From positions 186,001-250,000 of the forward strand of contig JACRBL010000029.1 in the NCBI GenBank assembly GCA_016234485.1: 64,000 nt of DNA, written 5' to 3'. This DNA is from Chloroflexota bacterium. GTDB lineage: Bacteria; Chloroflexota; Anaerolineae; Anaerolineales; Villigracilaceae. The translations under genes were made by a program, and so were the position numbers. The notes under the pieces are model-generated. The model saw nothing but the letters and a program-made list of their open reading frames with translations, was not told where the DNA came from and made no database searches. Of the stretch, positions 52,744 to 59,878 are shown piece by piece (positions within the stretch are counted from its first letter, which is position 1; every line of letters begins with the position of its first letter).

Positions 52744-53955
52744 CTAACGGGAAAACTCCAGGAGGGCTTCCACGATTCGCCCCGCGGCATGACCATCGCC
52801 ATACGGATTCGACGCCCGCGCCATCTTCTCGTATTCTGACGGGTCGTCCAAAAGCCGCTTCGCCTCCTCGACGATGCGCGGGGTGGCCGTTCCGACGAGT
52901 TTTAACACGCCCGCGGCCACGCCCTCCGGCCGTTCGGTCACTTCGCGCAGGACGAGGGCCGGGATGCCGAAGGCGGGCGCTTCCTCCTGGATTCCGCCCG
53001 AATCGGTCAAAATGAGTTTGGCGCGCTTCATCAGGTGGACGAGAGGCAGGTAATCGAGCGGCGGCAGGAGGGTGACGTGCGCCACGCCGTCGAGCAGACG
53101 GTGGGCGGGTTCCTGCACGTTGGGGTTGAGATGCACGGGCCAGACGATTTCCACATTTCCGCGGGCGGCTAGTTGTTTGAGCGCTTCGCAAATGTCTTCA
53201 AGCGGTTGGCCGAAGTTTTCCCTCCGATGGGCGGTGACGAGGATGAGTTTTTTGTAGGTCGGATTGCCAATCCGACTTACTCCGTCATTGCGAGGGTGTT
53301 CTTCCCGAAGCAATCCCCGCCCCGCAGAGGAGACTGCTTCGTTCCTCGCAGTGACGGAACTTGGAGTGAGACGGTTGAGAAGAGATGCAATCTCAGGCGG
53401 CTCCGGTTGTTGCGCGACGAGATTCAACGCGTCGATGACTGGGTTGCCGGTCACTTTGATGAGGGCATCGTCCACGCCTTCGCGGAGGAGGTTTTGGCGC
53501 GCCCATTCGGTGGGGGCGAAGTGCAGGTCTGCTACGGCGCCGGCCACGCGGCGGTTGATCTCCTCGGGGAAGGGTTGCCACTTGTCGCGGGTGCGGAGTC
53601 CCGCCTCCACATGTCCGAAGCGGACGCGGCGATAGTAGGCCAGCAGGGACGCGATCGCGACGGTGGTCGTGTCGCCCTGCGCGAGAATCCAATCGGGTTG
53701 GAAGTCCGCGATGACGGGGTCGAGATGCGTGAAGATGGCCGCGCTGAGTTCCGCGAGGGATTGGTCGTCGCGCATCAGATTGAGATCGTAATCTGGTTGA
53801 ATGTCGAACAAGTCCAACACCTGATCGAGCATCTGCCTGTGTTGTGCGGTGACGCAGACGCGCGAGGTGATGCCTGGCGTCTGCGCCAGTTGTTGAACCA
53901 CAGGAGCCATTTTCACGGCTTCGGGGCGGGTTCCAAATACGGAGAGGATTCTCAT
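52744..53955 (-). CDS. wecB: UDP-N-acetylglucosamine 2-epimerase with repeat-derived insert
   Basis: A protein of 403 aa against a usual 360-380. Landmarks are FGTRPEAVKMAPVV, AQHRQMLDQVL, QGDTTTV, GHVEAGLRT, PEEINRR, TGNPVIDAL, TAHRRENFG, LTDSGGIQEEAP and REVTERPEG. Residues about 198-233 are extra: SSVTARNEAVSSAGRGLL and following residues come from palindromic-repeat copy 8, and SRIGNPTY comes from a second palindrome next to it. Both are read in frame just ahead of LILVTAHRREN, at the linker between the two Rossmann domains. The enzyme converts UDP-GlcNAc to UDP-ManNAc. It is two genes from wecC. Confidence 0.93.
   Translation of the reverse strand: MRILSVFGTRPEAVKMAPVVQQLAQTPGITSRVCVTAQHRQMLDQVLDLFDIQPDYDLNLMRDDQSLAELSAAIFTHLDPVIADFQPDWILAQGDTTTVAIASLLAYYRRVRFGHVEAGLRTRDKWQPFPEEINRRVAGAVADLHFAPTEWARQNLLREGVDDALIKVTGNPVIDALNLVAQQPEPPEIASLLNRLTPSSVTARNEAVSSAGRGLLREEHPRNDGVSRIGNPTYKKLILVTAHRRENFGQPLEDICEALKQLAARGNVEIVWPVHLNPNVQEPAHRLLDGVAHVTLLPPLDYLPLVHLMKRAKLILTDSGGIQEEAPAFGIPALVLREVTERPEGVAAGVLKLVGTATPRIVEEAKRLLDDPSEYEKMARASNPYGDGHAAGRIVEALLEFSR
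53258..53276. repeat. GTCGGATTGCCAATCCGAC palindrome inside wecB
   Basis: A 19-nt palindrome (9-bp arms) coding RIGNPT in wecB. A related GGATTGCCAATCC lies at 61278-61290, after the beta-CASP gene. Confidence 0.7.
53282..53357. repeat. Palindromic repeat, copy 8, inside wecB
   Basis: CCGTCATTGCGAGGG to CCTCGCAGTGACGG with inner CCGAAGCAATCCCC and GAGACTGCTTCGTT. It is read without a stop as part of WecB. Confidence 0.85.
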
Positions 53956-53997
53956 TTACGATTGCCGATTTACGATTTTTTATTGATGGTGATAAGG

Positions 53998-54051
53998 ATT
54001 CCGAAAGTTCTACTTTCGGAATGAGGGAGATATTCTGAAGTAGAACTTCAG
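53998..54051. repeat. Two short palindromes upstream of wecB
   Basis: ATTCCGAAAGT-tct-ACTTTCGGAAT (53998-54022) and CTGAAGT-aga-ACTTCAG (54035-54051). They sit between wecB and the deacetylase gene and share the 3-nt-loop design seen at 30144 and 33865. Confidence 0.6.
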
Positions 54052-54064
54052 GATTTCAATCTGC

Positions 54065-55066
54065 TCACTCCCACGAAGCAGTATACATCTTCATGATTTC
54101 CTCCAGCGTTTTTCCGCCGGGGCGGCCGGAGATGCCGTCGCTGTTGGGCGGGAGGATACGCGGGAGTTTGTACCAGTCTTCGGGTTTATTTTGCCAGGCC
54201 GCGTTTTGCAGGATGGGGTAGGTGTTACCGCCAAAGGCGATCTCGATGCCGATGGTTTTGAGTTCCTTCGCCCACGAGGGGACGGCTTCGAGCGGCCAGG
54301 TCAGCAGGAAGACGTCACAGCCGTCCCCGATCTTCTCCTCGATGATGCGCTTGGACTCGGTCAATTCGGCCAGACCTTTTTCCTTGCTAATCAAAGAAAA
54401 ATCCTGATGGCTGATGGTGTGCGTGCCGATGGTGACGTAGCCCGAGTTGTGCGCGGCGCGGTAGGCTTCCCAACAGCGGTCATCGGGACAAAGAACGGAA
54501 GAGCCAGCGTCCATGCCATAGTGGGTGATGGTGAAGAGTCCAAACATCTGGTATTTGCGAAAGACTTCGAGCATGCGCGGCACGCTGTTCACGCCGTTGT
54601 TGCCCAAGTCGAAGGTCAGGATGACCGAGCGAGCGGGGAGTTCGATCGTGCTGTTGAGCCAGTCGCGCAGTTCCTCGCCCGTCACCGCGTGGACGCGGTT
54701 TTCGTGGAACCAGGCCATCTGCTCTTCAAATTTCTCGGGGCTGAGTTCCACCACTGCCGCGCCAAACGGAATCCGATAATTATCGCCGTGATATTCGAGC
54801 GCGGGGATGGATGCCGCGGGTCCCTGCTCGGCGAGATAGGCGAGTCGCTCCAACTCGTGATTGGCGCGCACCTCCTCCTTTGTCCACGTAGCGGGGTCGG
54901 GATTCTGCGTGGCCGTGGGGACGATGGTCGGCGTGGGCGTCAACGTGGGCAGGGCAGTGGGCGTCAACGTGGGGGCAATCGTCGGCTGTGGCGTTGGCGT
55001 GGGCAGAGGCGCGGGCGGCGCGCAGGCGGTGAGGAGGAGAAGGAGGGTGAGGAGGATTTTTTTCAT
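54065..55066 (-). CDS. Polysaccharide-deacetylase-fold lipoprotein
   Basis: A protein of 333 aa. The lipoprotein signal is LLLTAC with the modified cysteine near residue 15, followed by a long Pro/Thr linker (TPTPQPTIAPTLTPTAL). The NodB-like domain (about 125-330) has VILTFDLGNNG, where the metal-binding D is kept but the usual TFDD is TFDL, and GTHTISHQD with both metal-binding histidines. It probably deacetylates a surface glycan outside the membrane. It lies between wecB and wecC, which fits cell-envelope polysaccharide work. Confidence 0.86.
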   Translation of the reverse strand: MKKILLTLLLLLTACAPPAPLPTPTPQPTIAPTLTPTALPTLTPTPTIVPTATQNPDPATWTKEEVRANHELERLAYLAEQGPAASIPALEYHGDNYRIPFGAAVVELSPEKFEEQMAWFHENRVHAVTGEELRDWLNSTIELPARSVILTFDLGNNGVNSVPRMLEVFRKYQMFGLFTITHYGMDAGSSVLCPDDRCWEAYRAAHNSGYVTIGTHTISHQDFSLISKEKGLAELTESKRIIEEKIGDGCDVFLLTWPLEAVPSWAKELKTIGIEIAFGGNTYPILQNAAWQNKPEDWYKLPRILPPNSDGISGRPGGKTLEEIMKMYTASWE

Positions 55067-55091
55067 TGATAAAGGGGGGGCGGGTGTGAGA

Positions 55092-55125
55092 TACGCAATA
55101 CGTACTACGTAGTACGTATTGCGTA
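55092..55125. repeat. 34-bp perfect palindrome ACGCAATACGT type
   Basis: TACGCAATACGTACTAC followed by its exact reverse complement, with no loop, between the deacetylase and wecC. The half-site ACGTATTGCGTA recurs at 58219-58246 as direct repeats. Confidence 0.75.
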
Positions 55126-55141
55126 CTGCGTTTGTACCTGT

Positions 55142-56443
55142 CTATTTATTTACGCCTAACCGATGCAACTTGAATCCCGCCCCATCCCAATCGCGCCCGT
55201 CCCAGCCGTTGACGGTGTCTACTAAAATTTTTGCGGCGGTGAGCGGACGAAGCGCGGCGGGAGTCAACGCGCGGAAGTCGGTGTGGTTGACGAGCAGGAG
55301 GATGACGTCCGCATCTTTGACGGCGGCTTCGAGCGTGGGGACACATTCCATGTCCGGCAGTCCTTCGGGTTTGAACGGCTCGAAGGCTTTGACGAGCGCG
55401 CCTTCTTTTTGGAGCAGGTGGACAACTTCCGCCGCGGGACTTTCGCGCAGGTCGTCCACATCGGGTTTGTACGCGAGACCGAGCGCGGCGATCCTCTGAC
55501 CTTTGAGCGCGCCCGCGGCCTTGCGGACGAGTTCCACCACCTGACGCGGTTGCCCGTCGTTGACGATGCGCGCATGATAGATGAGCGGCGTGAGTTCAGG
55601 CGCGGACTCGACGAAGAACCACGGATCCACGCTGATGCAATGTCCGCCGACGCCGGGGCCGGGGGAGAGAATTTTGACGCGCGGGTGCAGGCTGGCGATG
55701 GAGATGGCCTCCCAGACGTCCACGCCGAATTTATCGGCGAGACGCGCAAACTCGTTGGCGAGGGCGATGTTAACGTCGCGGGTGGTGTTTTCCATCAGTT
55801 TGACCATCTCGGCGGTGGTGGCGTCGGTTTGGATGATCTGTCCCTTTACGAAGGTCGCGTACAGGTCGCGTCCGGCCTGCGCGGATTCGCGAGTGACGCC
55901 GCCGATGACGCGCGCGTTCTCAATCAGCTCGCGCAAGATCTGCCCTGGCAGGACGCGTTCGGGAGAGTAGGCCAGATGAAAGTCGCGGCCGGCCAAAAGT
56001 CCGGAACGCTCAAGGATGGGGCGGACGAGGTCCACGGTGGTGCGCGGCGGAGACGTCGACTCTAGCACGACGAGGTTCCCTTTCCGCAAGTGGGGGACGA
56101 TGGATTCGGCCGCGGAGGTCACGGCGCGCATGTCCGCTTTTTTGAATTGGACGCCGTTCGCTTCGCCGAGCTCGCCCTCGTAAAAGGGAGTCGGCACGGC
56201 GATGATGAACGCGTCGGCGGGCGCGGGCGTGGACGCGAAGGTGAGACGTCCCGTTTTGAGCGCGGACTGAAATTCTTCGCGCAGGCCAGGTTCGTGGATG
56301 TGGATGTCGCCGTTGCGCAGGGTGGCGAGGATCGCTTCGTTGATGTCCACGCCGAGGACGTTTACGCCGTGCGCGGCGAAGGTGGACGCGGTGGGCAGGC
56401 CAATGTAGCCGAGGCCGATGACGCAGAGGGTGTTGAAGTTCAA
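55142..56443 (-). CDS. wecC: UDP-N-acetyl-D-mannosamine dehydrogenase
   Basis: A protein of 433 aa, the usual length. The Rossmann start is LCVIGLGYIGLPTAS, with VLESTSPPRTTVDL, YSPERVLPGQ, an NTTRDVNIALANEFA helix, and the catalytic cysteine in GVGGHCISVDPWF. The GYIGLPTA and GHCISVDP forms point to the WecC/ManNAc group rather than UDP-glucose dehydrogenase. With wecB it gives UDP-ManNAcA for surface polysaccharides. Confidence 0.93.
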   Translation of the reverse strand: MNFNTLCVIGLGYIGLPTASTFAAHGVNVLGVDINEAILATLRNGDIHIHEPGLREEFQSALKTGRLTFASTPAPADAFIIAVPTPFYEGELGEANGVQFKKADMRAVTSAAESIVPHLRKGNLVVLESTSPPRTTVDLVRPILERSGLLAGRDFHLAYSPERVLPGQILRELIENARVIGGVTRESAQAGRDLYATFVKGQIIQTDATTAEMVKLMENTTRDVNIALANEFARLADKFGVDVWEAISIASLHPRVKILSPGPGVGGHCISVDPWFFVESAPELTPLIYHARIVNDGQPRQVVELVRKAAGALKGQRIAALGLAYKPDVDDLRESPAAEVVHLLQKEGALVKAFEPFKPEGLPDMECVPTLEAAVKDADVILLLVNHTDFRALTPAALRPLTAAKILVDTVNGWDGRDWDGAGFKLHRLGVNK

Positions 56444-56470
56444 TGGAGGCTCCTAACCCCCTCCCCGTCC

Positions 56471-56510
56471 CTCCCCCATTTCCGCCGAAATTCAGGCGGA
56501 AATGGGGGAG
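56471..56510. repeat. CTCCCCCATTTCCGCC hairpin upstream of wecC
   Basis: A perfect 16-bp stem CTCCCCCATTTCCGCC / GGCGGAAATGGGGGAG with an 8-nt loop, just ahead of the wecC start. It resembles the hairpin ahead of recX (27262-27296), which also lies just before a ribosome-binding site. Confidence 0.6.
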
Positions 56511-56667
56511 GGGGATTAATGTCGGGTGGGGGCAAATTCCCGCCCATTATACAGCCTTCCCAAGATTGGCCTTTCTTGCGCTTGGGAACCTTTTGCCATG
56601 CGACTGCCATGCGTAAGAATCGCATAAAATCGGCCTGCCCAAGTAAGGGGACAAAATCATTTGGTTG

Positions 56668-56673
56668 TATAAT
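56668..56673 (+). promoter_or_regulatory. -10 box for the NfeD-SPFH operon
   Basis: TATAAT 21 nt before ATG 56695, with AGAGGAG between, a conventional leader. Confidence 0.55.
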
Positions 56674-56694
56674 GGCTGTGTAAGAGGAGATGCC

Positions 56695-57300
56695 ATGAAC
56701 ATTTTGTTAGATCCCAATCTCGCGTATCTGCTCCTGCTGGTGGGGACATTACTTGGCCTGCTGGCGCTCGTCACGCCTGGGACGGGCGCTTTGGAAATCG
56801 GCGCGTTCTTCTGCCTGTTGCTGGCAGGCTACGCCATCACCCAACTTGATTTCAACCTGTGGGCGCTGATCCTCATTCTCGTGAGCGTTGTGCCGTTTGT
56901 GTACGCCATCCGCAAGCCGAAGCGGGAGGTCTTTCTCGCGCTTTCGATCATCGGATTGGTCATCGGCTCGGCGTATCTGTTCCTGGGCGAGAAGTGGTAC
57001 ATTCCTGGCGTGAACCCCTTCATCGCGCTGGCCGCGTCTTTGATGTACGCCGCGTTCGTGTGGATCGCCGTCCGCAAATCGGCGCTGGCGTTGCTCGCGC
57101 CGCCGACGCATAACTTGGCCGCGTTGGTGGGACAGGTGGGCGAAGCCAAGACGCGCGTCCACGACGAAGGCTCGGTGCAGGTGGCGGGAGAATTGTGGAG
57201 CGCGCGCAGTAAGTCGCCTATCCCCGCGGGTAGGCAAGTCAAGGTTATTGCGAGGGACGGATTCATCCTCGAAGTGGAATCCGATTCGTCGAACAAATAA
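56695..57300 (+). CDS. NfeD-family membrane protein
   Basis: A protein of 201 aa from ATG 56695 (AGAGGAG upstream). Four hydrophobic segments occupy about 10-135 (LLLLVGTLLGLLALVTPGTG and others). A C-terminal OB-fold NfeD domain (about 140-200) includes LVGQVGEAKTRVHDEGSVQV and GELWSARS, ending in VKVIARDGFILEVE. It has no protease domain (short NfeD type). It lies 24 nt ahead of the SPFH gene; the pair is a well-known partner set. Confidence 0.93.
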   Translation: MNILLDPNLAYLLLLVGTLLGLLALVTPGTGALEIGAFFCLLLAGYAITQLDFNLWALILILVSVVPFVYAIRKPKREVFLALSIIGLVIGSAYLFLGEKWYIPGVNPFIALAASLMYAAFVWIAVRKSALALLAPPTHNLAALVGQVGEAKTRVHDEGSVQVAGELWSARSKSPIPAGRQVKVIARDGFILEVESDSSNK

Positions 57301-57324
57301 CACCATCATCACAAGGAGAATCGA

Positions 57325-58215
57325 ATGGACAATCTCATTTATATTCTTTGCGCGGTTTTGATCGTTGGCGGAGGCCTGTTCATCTTCCTCACCAACGCCA
57401 TCAAAATCGTCCCCGAGTACCAACGCCTGGTCGTCTTCCGCCTCGGACGGTGCGTTGGCACGCGCGGCCCTGGCCTGATCCTGCTCATCCCTATCATTGA
57501 CAAGGCCGTCCGCGCCGACCTGCGCGAGCAGGTGCGCGAGATTCCGCACCAGGTCTCGATCACCAAAGACAACGCGCCGATCTCGATTGACTTCCTGTGG
57601 TACTACAAAGTGCTCGATCCTGCGGAATCCGTTTTGCAGGTGGGCAACTTTGAAGTCGCGGCGCAAGGCATGGCCACCACCACGCTGCGCGCCGTCATTG
57701 GCGGCATCATGCTGGACGACGTGCTGTCCCAGCGCGAGCATATCAACACCCTGCTCCGCACCCGCCTCGACGAAGTGACCGAACGCTGGGGCGTGAAAGT
57801 GACCAACGTGGAAATCCGCGAAATTATTCCTCCTCGCGAGGTACAGGAAGCGATGAATCGCCAGATGACCGCTGAGCGCGTCCGCCGCGCGCTCGTGACC
57901 GAGTCCATGGGCGATCAGGCCGCCGCCATCAACCGCGCGGAAGGCACAAAGCAAGCCGCCATTCTGACTGCGGAAGGCGAGAAGCAGTCCAATATTCTGC
58001 GCGCCGAAGGTGAGCGCCAGGCGCAGGCTCTGCGGTCGCAAGGTTACGCGGATGCCCTCAACAACATCTTCGCCGCGGCCAAGTTGATTGACCAGAAGAC
58101 GATGACGCTTCAATACTTCGAAACGCTCAAGTCAATGGGCAATGGTCCGTCCACCAAGTACATCTTCCCGATGGAATTCACCAGCATGATCGAGAACTTC
58201 GTGAAGAGCAAATAG
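57325..58215 (+). CDS. SPFH/stomatin-like (slipin) membrane protein
   Basis: A protein of 296 aa. One N-terminal helix (about 5-25) and a band-7 domain (VPEYQRLVVFRLGR, then GPGLILLIPIIDKAV, about 30-190). The region EIREIIPPREVQEAMNRQM is diagnostic of stomatins and slipins, and an Ala/Glu coiled coil follows (about 200-250). AAGGAG precedes the ATG. It probably forms a membrane scaffold with the NfeD protein. Confidence 0.95.
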   Translation: MDNLIYILCAVLIVGGGLFIFLTNAIKIVPEYQRLVVFRLGRCVGTRGPGLILLIPIIDKAVRADLREQVREIPHQVSITKDNAPISIDFLWYYKVLDPAESVLQVGNFEVAAQGMATTTLRAVIGGIMLDDVLSQREHINTLLRTRLDEVTERWGVKVTNVEIREIIPPREVQEAMNRQMTAERVRRALVTESMGDQAAAINRAEGTKQAAILTAEGEKQSNILRAEGERQAQALRSQGYADALNNIFAAAKLIDQKTMTLQYFETLKSMGNGPSTKYIFPMEFTSMIENFVKSK

Positions 58216-58218
58216 CGT

Positions 58219-58246
58219 AACGTATTGCGTAATGCGTATTGCGTAA
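58219..58246. repeat. Direct repeats CGTATTGCGTAA
   Basis: Two copies (58221-58232 and 58235-58246) of the half-site found in the 34-bp palindrome at 55092-55125. Confidence 0.5.
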
Positions 58247-58254
58247 CCGAGTAA

Positions 58255-58287
58255 AATAGAGGCCTCCCGTTTCGGGAGGTCTCTATT
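58255..58287 (+). terminator. Terminator-like hairpin after SPFH gene
   Basis: AATAGAGGCCTCCCG pairs with CGGGAGGTCTCTATT over 15 positions (one G-T) with a 3-nt loop. The T-run is short. Confidence 0.6.
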
Positions 58288-58321
58288 ATCTACTCTCTGT
58301 TTTCTATTCTCTCATCCCCTC

Positions 58322-58756
58322 ATGCAAATCCTTCCCGCCTCCCTCCTGGATATCAACTCGCTGCGCCGTATCGAACAAGCCTGCTTCGACCATGATGCCT
58401 GGCCGCTGCTCGACCTGATGGCGGTATTGACCTTTCCAGATGTGATCCGATTAAAAGCCGTGGACAATGGCCGCATGATCGGTTTTGTGGCGGGCGATAC
58501 GCGCGACCAAGGCCTGTCGTGGATCGCCACCATCGCCGTCCTCCCTGAATATCAAAAGCAGGGAGTGGGGCGCGCCCTGCTCGACGCCTGCGAATCAAAA
58601 TTGACCGCCGCGCGCGTCCGCCTCTGCCTCCGCACCGACAACGTCTCCGCGCTTCGACTTTACGAAACGCATGGATACCAGCGCGTGGACATTTGGCGCG
58701 CCTATTACAAAGACCGCGCCGACGCATTGGTGATGGAGAAGGTGAGAGGGGTATAA
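58322..58756 (+). CDS. rimI: RimI-like GNAT acetyltransferase
   Basis: A protein of 144 aa. IATIAVLPEYQKQGVGRALL (about 68-87) holds the Q/RxxGxG/A acetyl-CoA loop, and RTDNVSALRLYETHGYQRVD is typical of RimI, which acetylates the N-terminus of a ribosomal protein. The gene may equally be another small GNAT. The gene end carries the -10 box of the RNase D gene. Confidence 0.75.
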   Translation: MQILPASLLDINSLRRIEQACFDHDAWPLLDLMAVLTFPDVIRLKAVDNGRMIGFVAGDTRDQGLSWIATIAVLPEYQKQGVGRALLDACESKLTAARVRLCLRTDNVSALRLYETHGYQRVDIWRAYYKDRADALVMEKVRGV

Positions 58757-58757
58757 T
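58752..58757 (+). promoter_or_regulatory. TATAAT 7 nt before RNase D start
   Basis: TATAAT-CGCCCGC-ATG; the box overlaps the rimI stop codon. No ribosome-binding site precedes the ATG. Confidence 0.6.
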
Positions 58758-58764
58758 CGCCCGC

Positions 58765-59877
58765 ATGTCTGACCGTCTCCTTCCGCCTGTTTGGGTGGCA
58801 ACAAGTTCCGCGCTCGAATCGCTGACAAACGCGCTCGCAAGTCAAACGCGCGTCGCGGTGGATACCGAATCCAATTCGCTCCACGCCTACCGCGAGCAGG
58901 TCTGCCTCATCCAATTTTCCACGCCAGAGAACGACTATCTCGTTGACCCGCTCGCGCTGGCCGATCTTGATCCGCTCGCGCCTATCTTTGCCAATCCGCG
59001 CATCGAAAAAATTTTCCACGCCGCAGAGTATGACATCCTCTGCCTGCGCCGCGATTTTGGTTTTACCTTTGCGAACATTTTCGACACCATGCAAGCCGAA
59101 CGGATTTTGGGATTTGAAAAAGTGGGATTGGACGCCGCCCTCGAAAAATATTTCAACGTGATCGTGGACAAACGCTTCCAAAAAGCGGACTGGGGGGCGC
59201 GTCCGCTCGCGCGTGACCTGCTGGAGTATGCCCGCTTCGACACGCGTTACCTCATCCCGTTGCGCGACGCGCTCCAGCGCGAACTTGAAGAAAAGGGACG
59301 CGGGGAACTCGCCCGCGAAGACTTCCATCGCCTCTGCTGGGCGAACGGGGAAGTCGCGGCCGAGACGCCCGAACCATGGGAGCGCTACGCCAATCGCCGC
59401 GATTTGAATTTGCGCGAGTTGACGATTTTACGCGAACTGACCAACCTGCGCGAAAAGATCGCCGCCAAACTCGATCGCCCGCCGTTCAAGGTCATCGGCG
59501 AGGACAAGCTCTTCGCCATCGCGCGCGCTGTCCCGAAGACGAAGAAGGAAGTGGCCGACATGCTAAGCGAGAGACAGGCGGCGCGCTGGGGCGGCGAAGT
59601 CCTCGCGGCGGTGGGGAGGGGCGCGGCGGCTCCGCTCGTGAAGCGCAGGCCCGCCCAACGTCCAGATGACGCGGTTCTTCGTCGGTTGGACGCGCTCAAA
59701 GAGTGGCGCAAAAAAGTCGCCATGCAGATGGGCGTGGAGTCGGATATCGTCCTGCCGCGGCCGTTTTTGAATGCGCTGGCCGAGCGCGGCGGGCATGACA
59801 TGAAATCGATTCTCGAAACGTCCCCCACGCGGCTGGCGCAATATGGCGAACAAATTTTAAAAGTTTTAGGAGGCTGA
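58765..59877 (+). CDS. rnd: Ribonuclease D
   Basis: A protein of 370 aa from ATG 58765. The DEDDy exonuclease has VAVDTESNSLHAY (motif I), IFHAAEYDILCLRRDFG (motif II) and LLEYARFDTRYLIPL (motif III with Y). An HRDC domain (about 205-290, NLREKIAAKLDRPPFKVIGE) follows and a second HRDC-like part ends it. RNase D trims the 3' ends of tRNA precursors. It is followed by a beta-CASP nuclease and tRNA-Ser. Confidence 0.92.
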   Translation: MSDRLLPPVWVATSSALESLTNALASQTRVAVDTESNSLHAYREQVCLIQFSTPENDYLVDPLALADLDPLAPIFANPRIEKIFHAAEYDILCLRRDFGFTFANIFDTMQAERILGFEKVGLDAALEKYFNVIVDKRFQKADWGARPLARDLLEYARFDTRYLIPLRDALQRELEEKGRGELAREDFHRLCWANGEVAAETPEPWERYANRRDLNLRELTILRELTNLREKIAAKLDRPPFKVIGEDKLFAIARAVPKTKKEVADMLSERQAARWGGEVLAAVGRGAAAPLVKRRPAQRPDDAVLRRLDALKEWRKKVAMQMGVESDIVLPRPFLNALAERGGHDMKSILETSPTRLAQYGEQILKVLGG

Positions 59878-59878
59878 A

